From contig JABLUY010000006.1 of the NCBI GenBank assembly GCA_013306675.1, positions 248,001 through 312,000 on the forward strand: a stretch of DNA of 64,000 nucleotides. The letters are read 5' to 3'. The position numbers and the translations under genes were made by a program. Source of the DNA: Thraustochytrium sp. TN22 (taxonomy: Eukaryota; Sar; Bigyra; Thraustochytrida; Thraustochytriidae). Positions within the stretch are counted from its first letter, which is position 1. The number at the start of each line of letters is the position of its first letter. The notes beneath the pieces were generated by a model, which worked only from the letters and a program-made list of their open reading frames with translations, had not been told where the DNA came from and searched no databases. Positions 35,846 through 45,150 of the stretch are shown in pieces.

Positions 35846-37129
35846 TCAGTCCATCTCCTCAAGGGTGTGCAGGGCGCTCTCGAGCTGCGCAGCGGCGTTC
35901 TGCTGACGCTTCTGATGCGTCGACAGCGTGCCCTCCTGCGCCTCAATGTGGTCGGCAAACTTGTTCAGGTACTGCAGCATCTCCATGTCGGGCGTGAGAT
36001 CCTGCAGCGTGTCGCCCGGCGCGGCGCCCGTGGCCCCCAGCGTGAGCACCTGGCAGCCGCAGGACGGGTCCGCGCACCCGCGCACCTCTTCGACACTCAC
36101 GTGCCAGCGGCCAGCACCCGGATCGTCGATCCGCTCTACGTAGATGGCCTCGCCATGTAGCTCGACGACGCGGCAGCCGGCGATCCAGTCACCGCCATAC
36201 ATGGCCTCGAGCACGACGCCAGGCGCCACGCTGTCCACGCCGCACAGCACCGGCGGCTGGTCCGTGTCCTGCGCACCGCCGTCGCGGTCGTCGTCATCAT
36301 CGTCCAGCGAGTAGACCTCGAAGAAGATGCGCGAGTCGCCCTCAAAGGTCTGGATGTGCGAGGCGTCCGAGGCGTCCTCCAGCACGAAGCGAAACGTGCG
36401 CGTGCCGGCCCGCACACCCTCAAGAAGCTCGTTGACGCGCGCGTCCACCGCATCGCTCATGGTGCGCACGCCGGGGCTCGTGCTGGCGTCCTCGTCGTCC
36501 ATCATGCGCAGGAACCGCAGGCCCTCGCCCACGGATCGCAGGCAACCCTCAACCGTGCTCATGGTACCGGTGCGCGAGGCGACCTCCATGTCAAGCTCCG
36601 GTACCCGGAAGCTGCAGTCATCCGAGCGCAGCACCTCGCGGTCCAGGTCCTTCTCCTCCTGCACGTCCAGCACGATGCGGCGGCCCTGGCCCGCCTCGAG
36701 CGGCGCCACGCCCTCGTACCGCAGCGGCGCCACGGACCGCACCTTGCGATACGAGTACGAGCACTCGGGGCACGAAAAGCTCTGAATCTCCGCGCGCCCG
36801 AACCGCGGCAGGTCCATCTCAGCGCGCTGGAAGTCGCCCGGCGCGCCGCACTCCAGGCAGGCCGCCTGCAGCTTCACCACGTCGCCCAGGTTGAGCTGGT
36901 TATCCTGCTCACGGAACACCTTGAACCGGCTGGGCTCGCCGGACTCCGAGTCCGCGCCAGCCTCCGCGCCCGCCGCGCCCTCGCCGCCGGCCACGGCCGC
37001 GTCCAGCGCCTCCTGCTCGAACTCCACGGCATCGCCGTGCGCCAGCGCCTCCCGCTGCGCCGCCGACAGCCGCGAGACGTCCACGCGCGACGCCGACGGC
37101 CGCCGGTCCACCTCCGGGTGGTCCTCCAT
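35846..37129 (-). CDS. ZPR1: ZPR1-type zinc finger protein with a single ZPR1 module
   Basis: A 427-residue protein. The N-terminal 80 residues are acidic and Ala-rich. A C4 zinc ribbon follows at about 88-125: CLECGAP, then SFSCPECSYSYRKV after PRFGRAEIQ. Next is the ZPR1 beta-domain: RIVLDVQEEKDLDREVLRS, FRVPELDMEV and TMSTVEGCLRSV, matching the family 'DL.R.V.KS..., PELE.E..., .TTVEG' order. Canonical ZPR1 (about 450-490 residues) has two zinc-finger/beta modules; here the second half (about 260-427) has no C4 ribbon of that type and has an acidic loop and a GCADPSCGCQV motif instead. ZPR1 binds eEF1A as a folding chaperone and also SMN in animals. The ATG at 37129 was chosen; the upstream frame is Arg/Ser low complexity. 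Confidence 0.8.
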   Translation of the reverse strand: MEDHPEVDRRPSASRVDVSRLSAAQREALAHGDAVEFEQEALDAAVAGGEGAAGAEAGADSESGEPSRFKVFREQDNQLNLGDVVKLQAACLECGAPGDFQRAEMDLPRFGRAEIQSFSCPECSYSYRKVRSVAPLRYEGVAPLEAGQGRRIVLDVQEEKDLDREVLRSDDCSFRVPELDMEVASRTGTMSTVEGCLRSVGEGLRFLRMMDDEDASTSPGVRTMSDAVDARVNELLEGVRAGTRTFRFVLEDASDASHIQTFEGDSRIFFEVYSLDDDDDDRDGGAQDTDQPPVLCGVDSVAPGVVLEAMYGGDWIAGCRVVELHGEAIYVERIDDPGAGRWHVSVEEVRGCADPSCGCQVLTLGATGAAPGDTLQDLTPDMEMLQYLNKFADHIEAQEGTLSTHQKRQQNAAAQLESALHTLEEMD

Positions 37130-37842
37130 CGCCGCCGCCGCCGCTTGCCGCCGCCGCTCGCGCTCCCGCGCCTCGTGAGCCGCGCTCCGCGCTCCGCGCT
37201 CGCGTTCCAGGTCTGGCGCTCGGGGCTCCAACAAGCCCAAGTCCGAGACCGAGACCGAGACCGAAGAAGTAGAAGAAGAAGAACCAATTCGACGAGCTAA
37301 CCAAGAGGCCGAGCCGGGGCGAGCGCTACCTTCGTTTCTTTTCAATAAGCTTGCGCTGCGAGGGCTCGGAACCCGACGAGCCCGACTCGAGGTCGGCCTG
37401 CGGGGGGATCGCAAGACGACCTCGTTTCGTGCGTGTTCTTGGTTCAAGCCCGACTCGGAGTCAGGTCAGGCTGAGCTCGACCCTCCGGCATGGCAGCGTC
37501 GTAGGCAGCGGCTTGTTTATCCTCCGCGCTAGGCCTGGCAACGTCGTAGTCAGCGGCTTGTTTATCCTCCGCGCTAGCTAGGCCTGGCACTAAGTAGTTC
37601 CTGGGATGGGCTGAGGGGTTCATAGTTTTACATGCTGTTTTGCGCTTCCGGGGCTGATGCATTCCGCTACGTGATGCGATGATGCGATGATGAGATGATG
37701 CAATTGACCGCCGCCGTCGCTGTAAAATCGTAATTTACATGCCGCGAGGCTGCGACTGGCCTGGATGCACGTCGCCGTTCCCATGCTGTGCGCCGCGACG
37801 ATTGGCTAGCTAGTTAGCTAGCGAGCGAGCGAGCAAACGAAG
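37130..37842. other. Intergenic, upstream of ZPR1
   Basis: 713 bp between two minus-strand genes. No gene. A TGATGCGATGATGCGATGATG-like short repeat is at about 37670-37700, and CTAGCTAG motifs lie at 37573 and 37804-37823, the latter abutting the GPR180-like stop. Confidence 0.6.
37491..37584. repeat. 45/49-bp tandem duplication
   Basis: Two copies beginning TGGCARCGTCGTAG and sharing AGCGGCTTGTTTATCCTCCG, at 37491-37535 and 37536-37584. The second has an extra CTAG expanding GCTAGGCC to GCTAGCTAGGCC. Confidence 0.9.
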
Positions 37843-39482
37843 CTAGCTCCGGGCCAGAAAGGGCGCTGCCTCGCCCGTGTCCTCAGCGCTGTAAAGGACA
37901 AGGTCCGCCTTGACCCAGGGATCGTCGTCCTCGTCCTCGTCCTCGTCAGCGTCGGTGTCGTGGCCTACGACAGCGTGGGGCGTGCCGTCCTTCTTGGCAA
38001 GCGTAAAGAGAGCTGCGGCGCGCGTGGCATGTAGCACGGCGAGGTTGGACGGGCGGAAGACGATCGCCAGACCGGCGGCGAGCAAGGCCTGAGAGAGACT
38101 GGAGGCGAAGAAGACGCGCTCGGCGCGCAACCAGGCCGGCGAGACCGCGGAGAGAAAGGCCAGCAGCACGTTGGAGAAGATAGCGAGCGCAAGGAGGAAG
38201 AGGATCGTGAGCATACTGCGGCGGCGCGCCGCGGCCTGCACAGCGTGCTCGCTGCCGCGGCGCGGTGGCTGCAGCGAGGGCGAGACGCACCATACGTGAA
38301 TTCCGCTGGCCAGGCCGTAAAAGAGCATGGCGGTCTCGAGAAAGAGCACAAAAACCCAGGAAAAGCCGTGGAACTCGTCGGTGAAGTTTGGCGTCGTGGC
38401 GAAGACAAAGGCCGCGATCGTGGCGAGGCAGTAGAAGATGACGAGGAACCAGATCGCGCCCACCAGCGCGCCCGCCTCCTGCAGGCGCGGCGAGGTGACC
38501 ATCCAGCCACTGCCGGCCAGGACCAGCACGCAGACCATGACGGTGCGGCCCACCTCGTCTGACAGCACGCTGAGCAGGCGCAGGAAGCTAATGGCGTCGA
38601 TGCGCACAATGCCGGAGCGCGCAAAGGCCGCGAGCTCCACCAGGCCAAAAAGCAGCGCCAACCACCAGGCGCCCGTGACCAGGAGCGTGAGGCCGAACGG
38701 GAGCATGGACGGCATGGGCGCGCGCTCGAGCGCGAGCCGGCGCGCGCGGCGCCAGCGCGCCCAGTCCAGCGCCAGCGCGCCAAGCAGCGCCGTGAAGACC
38801 AGCGCGAAGCCTGCGGTGAGCCCAAGCAGACCGGCCTCGTCCGCCGCGAATTCGGCCGTCACGGCCCCGCGCCGCTGCACGCTCGTCACGTGCAGGTCCA
38901 CCTGGACCAGGCCGAGCTGGCCCGCGCCCGCGGCGCGCACATGGCCGAGGCGGTGGTGTCTGTGTCCCGGCGCCCAGGAGCTGGTCTCGGGCGCGCAGCT
39001 CGCCACGGCAAGGCGCCACACGCTCGGCCTGTCCTTGCCAGGGAGCGTCTCCCTCACCGTGGTGGGCATGCCGCCCTTGATCTTGACCAGGCGCTTTGCG
39101 AACTTGCTCGTCGCGCTGCCACAGCTCACGCGCGGGTTCGCCGCCAGCGCGGGGAAGGAGTTCCTGTCATCGTCGTAGAGCACGAGCTCCGCGTCCCGCG
39201 GCACCTGCGTCGCGGCCAGCCTCGCCTCTTCCGGGTCAGTCTGCAACCAGCTCCAGCCGAGCCAGGCAGGGCGAAGCCACGCGCAGCTCGAGCGCGGAGC
39301 GCCCGCCGCCAACCTACCGTGACGTTTCCCTCCACGACGGCGCCGCCCTCGCCCGCGTCCACGGCGTAGACGGCCAGCACGTGCCAGTCTCCCTGCACGT
39401 GCACGGCGCCCACGAACCTCGCCGCGCGCGCGTGCCCGGCCGCCAGCGCCGCCACGGCCAGCGCCAGCAGCGGCGCGCGCAT
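37843..39482 (-). CDS. GPR180/TMEM145-like seven-helix receptor (2 exons)
   Basis: Exons 39318-39482 and 37843-39240 give 520 residues. Exon 1 encodes a signal peptide (MRAPLLALAVAALAAGHARA) and the start of a lumenal beta-rich domain (FVGAVHVQGDWHVLAVYAV). A 77-bp GTAGGT...TTGCAG intron joins EGNVT to TDPEEA in phase 0. The lumenal domain continues (ELVLYDDDRNSFPAL, FVDLHVTS-like LVQVDLHVTSVQRRG). Seven hydrophobic helices follow at about 190-440, with FSWVFVLFLETAMLFYGLAS among them, then an acidic tail (DTDADEDEDEDD). This plan, a GOLD-like lumenal domain plus 7TM, matches the intimal-thickness-related receptor family (GPR180, TMEM145), which acts in the secretory pathway. Ligand unknown. 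Diverges from SDA1 by 303 bp. Confidence 0.82.
39241..39317 (-). other. Spliceosomal intron, GPR180-like gene
   Basis: 77 bp, phase 0, GTAGGT donor and GGTTGCAG acceptor. Confidence 0.85.
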
Positions 39483-39785
39483 GGCGCCCGCCGCGCCGCG
39501 CTCGGCCCGCCGATCCGCGGCGCCCGGGCCGCGGCTTCTTTCTTTGATTTGATTTGGTTTGATTTGATTCATCGTCCAGCCAGGTCCTGCGCCGAGAAGC
39601 GGGGACGCGCCGGGAGAACCGGGGATCCGCCGAGGCGGCACGGGATGGCCCGGTTGCGCCGGCGTGGCGGCGCCAGTCAAATTCAAATTCGAATTCCGCG
39701 CGCGCGCGCGGGGTTCTTGGCGCGCGAGGGCGGCGCGGGGCGGCGCGGGGGCGGCGCCGGGGCGGCGCGGGAGAGCGCGGGCAAG

Positions 39786-42374
39786 ATGCTGAGCCTCGCG
39801 CTGCTGCAGAACAAGATCAAGCGCGCGCCGGCGGCGTACGAGGCGGAGTTCCGGCAGCAACTGCGGACCTTCGATGCGCAGCGCAGCATCTTCGAGCTGT
39901 CGCCGCCCAAGGACTCCAAGGAGTTCGGGCGGCTGGTGACCTTTCTGAGCCAGGTGGCGTACCTGTACCCCGAGCAGAGCCAGGCGTTCGCGGAGTCGGT
40001 GAGCGGCCTGCTGGAGACCTCGTACGAGGCCATGGACCCGGACCTGCGCCGCACGCTCTTCCAGGCGCTCGTGCTGCTGCGCAACAGGGGCCAGCTGGAC
40101 CCGGTGGCGCTCATCTCGCTGTGCTTCTCGCTGTTCAGGTGCCGCGACAAGGCGCTGCGTGTGATGCTGTACACGCACATCGTGGCGGACGTGCGCAACG
40201 TGAACAAGAAGGCCTCGGACCACAAGCTGAACCGGTCCATCCAGAACGTGGTGTACTCCATGCTGGAGGACCCGAGCTCGACCGCGGCCAAGCGCTCGCT
40301 TCAGGTCATGGTGGACCTTTACAAGCGGCGCGTGTGGACCGATGCGCGCACCGTGAACATGATCGCCGACGCCTGCCTCTCGTCGCAGCCCAAGAACGTG
40401 GCCATCGCGCTGCAGTTCTTCCTGGGCATCGACGAGAAGATCGACGCGCTGCAGGACGAGGAGGAGGACGACGCCATCGAGGACGCACTGCAGGCCACCA
40501 CGGGCAAGTCGCGCGAGAAGCTCGAGCGCGGCGCGCAGAAGACCGCGCGCAACTACTCCAAGAAGACGCGCGCGCGCGAGCGCAAGAAGGAGAAGGAGTC
40601 CAAGGCGCTCAAGAAGGCGCGCCGCCTCAAGCTCGAGGGCCGCGACGCGGGCGCCGCCGGTGCCACTTCGGAGCAGCGCCGCATCGCTGCGCCGCGCTTC
40701 CCGGCCATCGACCTCATCAGCGACCCGCAGGGCTTTGCCGAGAAGCTTTTCAAGAAGCTGCGTGGCTCGCGCGACCATTTTGAGGTGCGCCTCATGATGA
40801 TGAACCTCATCAGTCGCACAATTGGCCACCACAAGCTCATCATGCTCTCCTTTTACAGCTTCGTGCAGCGCTACCTGCAGCCGCACCAGCGCCACGTCAC
40901 CAACATCCTCGCCTACCTCATCCAGGCCTCGCACGAGCTCGTGCCCAACGAGGAGCTCGAGCCCGTCGTCAAGCACATCGCCAACAACTTCGTCACGGAC
41001 CGCTCTGGCCCTGAGCACATGGCCGTGGGCCTCAACACCATCCGCGAGCTGGTCGTCAAGGTGCCCCTGCTCACCACTGGCGAGGGCATGGACGACCTCT
41101 TTCAGGACCTGGTTGACTACAAGGCCTTTCGCCGCGACAAATCCGTCATTATCGCGGCACGTGCCCTGCTCAACGCTCTTCGCGAGATCAATCCCTCCAT
41201 TCTGCAACGCAAGGAGCGCGGCAAGTTCCGCAACGAGGTCGACCGCATTCTCGAGTACGGTGAGGTCAAGGTCGCCGAGGGTGTTGAGGGCGCCGAGCTC
41301 CTACAGATCCTCGAGGAGGAGGCTGCCGCGCGCGGCATCTCGCTCGACAGCGACGAGGATGACGACGAGGATGAGGAGATGAGTGGCGAGGAGGCGGAGG
41401 AGGACGATGGTGCCGAAGAGGAGGAGGATGACAATGACGACGACGACGACGAGGAGGAGGAGGAGGAAGAAGAGAAGGAGGCGCCAAAGGCCAAGAAGTC
41501 CTCCAAGAAGCGCCAGCGCGCCGCCGATGGCGCCGAGGAGTCAAAGGAGGAGGAAGGCGCTGAGGAGGAGGACAAGGACGAGGACGAGGAGGACGGCAAG
41601 GCCGCCAAGAAGAAGCAGAAGCGGGAGACCGACGACGCCGACGACGAAGAGGAAGAGGACGACGACGACGAAGAGGGAGAGGAAGAGGAAGAGGAAGAGG
41701 GCCCGCGACAGGACGAGACGCTGCTGGAAAAGCTGCGGCGGCGCAACAAGATCAATCAGACGGAACGCATCGATGCCAAGCGCATCCTGACGGACGAGGA
41801 CTTCAAGCGCATCCGCAAGCTCAAGGCCAAGCTGGAGAAGGAGAAGCGCGACCCGCGCGCGCGTCGCCAGAAGGAGCGCAAGCGGATCGTGGCGTACAAG
41901 CAAAACCAGGTCCTCAAGCAGCTCGCCGCGCAGGGCTTCAAGGTGGAAGGCATGGACGAGGGCGATATGGAGGTGGACGACGACCCCTTTGCCAGCGACG
42001 AGTCGTCTTCGGAGGAGGACGATAACGTCATCCCGGAGGACGACGGCGTGCGCAACGACGGTTCCTTCGACCCGAGCAACCTGGAGGGCGTCATCCGCAA
42101 GCGCCGCCGCGAGCTCGCTGAGCGCCTCGCGTCGGTGTACGAGGGCCGGTCTGGCGCGCACGAGCTCGCCAACAAGCGCCTTGGTGGCACCAACAACGCT
42201 GAGAAGAACAAGCAGAAGAACTTTCTCATGGTGCAAAAGTCGCGCAAGGTGCAGGTCAAGCAGGCGCTCTCTTTGCGTGAGCAGCAGCACCAGCTTAAGC
42301 GTCACATCAAGACCCTCGAGAAGAACAAGAAGACCGTGCAGAAGATTCGCCGGCGCTCCAAGAAGGCCAAGTAA
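39786..42374 (+). CDS. SDA1: SDA1 (SDAD1) ribosome biogenesis protein
   Basis: An 862-residue nucleolar protein needed for 60S subunit maturation and export in yeast. The N-terminal SDA1 region is clear: LLQNKIKRAPAAYEAEFRQQ, FLSQVAYLYPEQSQAF, ALVLLRNRGQLDP, FRCRDKALRVMLYTHIV, then RSLQVMVDLYKRRVW. The middle contains DHFEVRLMMMNLISRTIGHH and LQPHQRHVTNILAYLIQASH. A long Asp/Glu/Lys tract (about 515-640) follows, then the conserved C-terminal block (RILTDEDFKRIRKLKAK, FLMVQKSRKVQVK) and a basic tail ending RRRSKKAK. It is a single exon of the expected architecture. The ATG at 39786 (GCAAGATG) discards a long upstream frame lacking homology. It converges on the FHA gene across a CT/GC tract. 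Confidence 0.96.
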   Translation: MLSLALLQNKIKRAPAAYEAEFRQQLRTFDAQRSIFELSPPKDSKEFGRLVTFLSQVAYLYPEQSQAFAESVSGLLETSYEAMDPDLRRTLFQALVLLRNRGQLDPVALISLCFSLFRCRDKALRVMLYTHIVADVRNVNKKASDHKLNRSIQNVVYSMLEDPSSTAAKRSLQVMVDLYKRRVWTDARTVNMIADACLSSQPKNVAIALQFFLGIDEKIDALQDEEEDDAIEDALQATTGKSREKLERGAQKTARNYSKKTRARERKKEKESKALKKARRLKLEGRDAGAAGATSEQRRIAAPRFPAIDLISDPQGFAEKLFKKLRGSRDHFEVRLMMMNLISRTIGHHKLIMLSFYSFVQRYLQPHQRHVTNILAYLIQASHELVPNEELEPVVKHIANNFVTDRSGPEHMAVGLNTIRELVVKVPLLTTGEGMDDLFQDLVDYKAFRRDKSVIIAARALLNALREINPSILQRKERGKFRNEVDRILEYGEVKVAEGVEGAELLQILEEEAAARGISLDSDEDDDEDEEMSGEEAEEDDGAEEEEDDNDDDDDEEEEEEEEKEAPKAKKSSKKRQRAADGAEESKEEEGAEEEDKDEDEEDGKAAKKKQKRETDDADDEEEEDDDDEEGEEEEEEEGPRQDETLLEKLRRRNKINQTERIDAKRILTDEDFKRIRKLKAKLEKEKRDPRARRQKERKRIVAYKQNQVLKQLAAQGFKVEGMDEGDMEVDDDPFASDESSSEEDDNVIPEDDGVRNDGSFDPSNLEGVIRKRRRELAERLASVYEGRSGAHELANKRLGGTNNAEKNKQKNFLMVQKSRKVQVKQALSLREQQHQLKRHIKTLEKNKKTVQKIRRRSKKAK

Positions 42375-42465
42375 AGTAGGCCTGGTGGTAGAGACGGACG
42401 CACGCAAGTCTCCTGCTCCGTATGCGTGTGTATTGTGTTGTACTAATCATCACTGTGCACTGTTT

Positions 42466-42506
42466 TTCTCTCTCTCCCTCGCGCGCGCGCGCGCGCGCGC
42501 GCGCGC
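42466..42506. repeat. CT tract plus GC dinucleotide run
   Basis: CTCTCTCTCC followed by about 13 CG/GC units, ending two bases from the FHA-gene stop codon. Runs of alternating CG can adopt Z-DNA. Confidence 0.95.
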
Positions 42507-42507
42507 T

Positions 42508-44262
42508 CTATTCAAAAGACGTGATACCGTCCAGGCGGTCCTGCCACGCCGCGCGGAGACGCACGTCGCTCTTGCCATGCATGTGCTCGTTCTCCGGACA
42601 CGCGCCCAGCGTCAGCAGGTCGCCCGGCCGCAGCCGGACGCGCTGGAACGGCGCGCATGGCACTCCGTTCACGCTCGTTCCATTCGTGGAGCTTTGGTCC
42701 ATGATGAAGACTGCGAGATGGCCGGGAAAGAGGGGCTCGTCGGCCTCGCCCTCTGAAACGCGCTCCACCCATACCGTCGCGTGGACCTTGGACACGAGCT
42801 TTGGAAACCGGTGCGAGTCCACGCGCACGCGCGCGGCCCGCCGGTCACGCCCGCACAAGTTCTCGCCCTCTTGCAAAGCGTAGACCACCGCGTCCGCGGG
42901 AATTCCAGGCTCCGCACGGACTTGTTGCCGCACGTTGTCGGCTGTACCCGTGCGAACCGTGCTCTCCTCGCGGTCGTCGGTCGAGCCTTCGTGACTTCGG
43001 CCAGGGGCGACAGCTTCGTCGTCGCCGCCGCCTACCGCCACGAGGGCCACGCCATATCGTGTGCGTCCCCTCGCGGCGCGCGCCTCGCGAATGTCTCGCA
43101 GGCATGATGCCTCGCGCTCAAGTTTGGCGGCCAGCTTATTGCGCTGCATCGTGCGCTGAGACTCCAACACGAACTGCTTGCGGTCCAGCAGGATCTGGTG
43201 GTCCGCCTTGTGCTGTTCCACCTCGTCCCAGGACCGGAAGCGTCGCCGCGGCGCGCCCAGACGCGCGCATTTCTCGCAGGTCCAGCTCGCCAAGCGCCTG
43301 GCGTCCTCCTGCTCGGCGCGCATTCGCGCCTTGAGTGCCTCGTCGCGGCGCCGCTGCTCTTCGATTGCCTCGCGCGCCGCGCGCGACATGCCGGGGTCCA
43401 CCTTGATAACCAGGACCCGGGCGCGCTCCCGCACGCGACACAGATGCGCGCGCAGGACCGCCTGGAAGAGCGTCGCGGCCTGCACGGCGCGCCGCAGCTC
43501 TGTGGAGGACCGGTCTTCCGCTCGCATCCCGGCGCGCTCCGCGAACTTGGCGCGCGAGTGCTTCATGGCCGTCTCGCGGGCGCGCCGCCGCGCGCAGACG
43601 CGCGCAAAGCGCCGTCGCGACAGCTGCAGCCGCAGCTGGGTCTGCAAGAAGACCCGCGCGTCCCCGCGGAGCGCCATCTCCGCCACATCCAGCCGCTCGT
43701 AGGCATCTCGGAGGGACTGCCGCAACCGGCCGTCCGCGCCGCGCATCTGGTCCGCGAGGTAGTGCGCGTCCATGAAGACGTCGGAGGCCTCGCTCAGCCC
43801 GCTGCGGATGAAGCCGCTCTTCTGGGACAGGTGCCGCTGCAGCTTATGCCGCTGCTCGCGCGCCGCGTCCTCGTCCGCCAAGTACCTGTGCGCGCGCTCG
43901 CGCTCCTGCACCAAAAAGACGTTCATGCGCTCGAGCCGCGCCACGAGCGCCAGCTCCGCGTCTACCGCGGCGCGCGTCGCCCCTGCGCGGCGCGCTGCCG
44001 CCGCCGCCTTCGTCGTTGCCCACGCGCAGAGCGCTGCCGCGCTGCAGTCTCGCTGCGCCAGCGGTTTGCGCAGCGCCTCGAGCGCCTCCAGGGGCGACCT
44101 TTTGCCGTGCCAGAGCTCGGCCAGCTGCGCCCTGACGCGCGCGCCGTGCTGCCGCGCGTTCACCAGCCGCTTCAGCTCCCTCACCTGGTCCCTCGACTCG
44201 CGAACCCACGGCACGAGCTCCTTGCGCAGCTGCTCGCACACCGCCGCCGCCGCGTCCTCCAT
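42508..44262 (-). CDS. Coiled-coil protein with C2H2-like finger and C-terminal FHA domain
   Basis: A 584-residue protein. The first 260 residues are Arg/Ala/Glu-rich helices. An IQ-like element (TLFQAVLRAHLCRVRERAR) lies at about 265-285. A single C2H2-type finger follows at about 325-352 (CEKCARLGAPRRRFRSWDEV, then EQHKADH). The FHA domain occupies about 465-560: ENLCGRD, FPKLVSKVHATVWVE and FIMDQSSTNGTSVNG carry the Arg, Ser/His and Asn residues that bind phosphothreonine, so it should be functional. The order coil-IQ-finger-FHA does not match a family I know. FHA proteins often act in DNA damage or ciliary signalling, but nothing here decides that. The ATG at 44262 was chosen. It diverges from the CENP-N-like gene. 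Confidence 0.82.
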   Translation of the reverse strand: MEDAAAAVCEQLRKELVPWVRESRDQVRELKRLVNARQHGARVRAQLAELWHGKRSPLEALEALRKPLAQRDCSAAALCAWATTKAAAAARRAGATRAAVDAELALVARLERMNVFLVQERERAHRYLADEDAAREQRHKLQRHLSQKSGFIRSGLSEASDVFMDAHYLADQMRGADGRLRQSLRDAYERLDVAEMALRGDARVFLQTQLRLQLSRRRFARVCARRRARETAMKHSRAKFAERAGMRAEDRSSTELRRAVQAATLFQAVLRAHLCRVRERARVLVIKVDPGMSRAAREAIEEQRRRDEALKARMRAEQEDARRLASWTCEKCARLGAPRRRFRSWDEVEQHKADHQILLDRKQFVLESQRTMQRNKLAAKLEREASCLRDIREARAARGRTRYGVALVAVGGGDDEAVAPGRSHEGSTDDREESTVRTGTADNVRQQVRAEPGIPADAVVYALQEGENLCGRDRRAARVRVDSHRFPKLVSKVHATVWVERVSEGEADEPLFPGHLAVFIMDQSSTNGTSVNGVPCAPFQRVRLRPGDLLTLGACPENEHMHGKSDVRLRAAWQDRLDGITSFE

Positions 44263-45150
44263 TTCGCCATCGCTCGCGCCGAGCCGCCGTGGTTATGGTT
44301 GCGACCATGCATTCCTGCTGGTCTGCCTTGCTTGCAAGCTTAACTTACTTGCAGCATCCTGGCGACGGAATCGTCCCAACCTGTCCCAGCTCTGGAGAGG
44401 CCTCTAAACGGTCACATGCGTGGCCACGCAGTGCGCGCCACGCACGTGCAGGCTGCAGCAGCGTAGGAGCGTACCGCGTGGACTGACAACGAGAGCGCGC
44501 CGCGGTCTTGAGAAGCACAGGTCGATCGCAAGCGCAGTTCGACGACGACGACGACGACGGTCAAGGGGTGCGCTGCGAACAAGGGCTGAGGTCGACAACA
44601 TTGGCCGACAAGACAGAGCGCTGAAGACAAATCGTGACTTGCTCCCGAGCTTGCGCGGTAGCTCATCTGCACTAAGGTTATCTTTTAAAATTAAGTTAGA
44701 CAAGCTCTGCTCGTGAGTTGCTTGCCTTGCCTTGCCTTGCTTTGAGATTGGAGTTCTTCTGAGTTTGTTAAAATTGACATCGTGCACGACTTCGTCTGCG
44801 CGAAAAAACTTAACTACGCGGGCAGAGCCCCGTGTCGCTTGCTCTCGATCAGGCTGGTGCACGCGGCCAGCAGCGCGGCGAAGCCCGGAGCAAAGCGGCG
44901 AGGCTCCGTGTGCCGCCCTCGCCGCCGTCCGTCTCTGGGATTGAGGCGGACGTCGGCTGCAGAGACCGCAACATCTCGGCAGTGCCGCGGTTAGCTTAGC
45001 GGCGGCGCACGACCTCCCCGACCGACCGGGCTGGCTGACCGGCGCGCTCGCAGTCGCGGCGCGCGGCGGCCTCGGTCGCCCGACCGCGCGCTTGCCTGCT
45101 CGTCTGCTCGCCTCCTGCCTCGCGTGCTCGTCTGGTCGACGGTCTGCGTC
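44263..45150. other. Divergent intergenic region
   Basis: No gene. It contains a CGA/GAC triplet run at 44541-44561 and CTTGC pentamers at 44721-44745 flanked by an A+T-rich patch (44675-44700). A TAGCTTAGCGG near 44991 resembles a tRNA A box but has no B box downstream. Confidence 0.55.

Noticed and set aside
39126-41207. 693-codon minus-strand frame antisense to SDA1
   Set aside because: Antisense shadow of SDA1. Only its last 165 bp of relevant sequence (39318-39482) is real, as exon 1 of the GPR180-like gene.
44985-45060. tRNA-like A box (TAGCTTAGCGG)
   Set aside because: No matching B box, no cloverleaf and no anticodon arm could be drawn.
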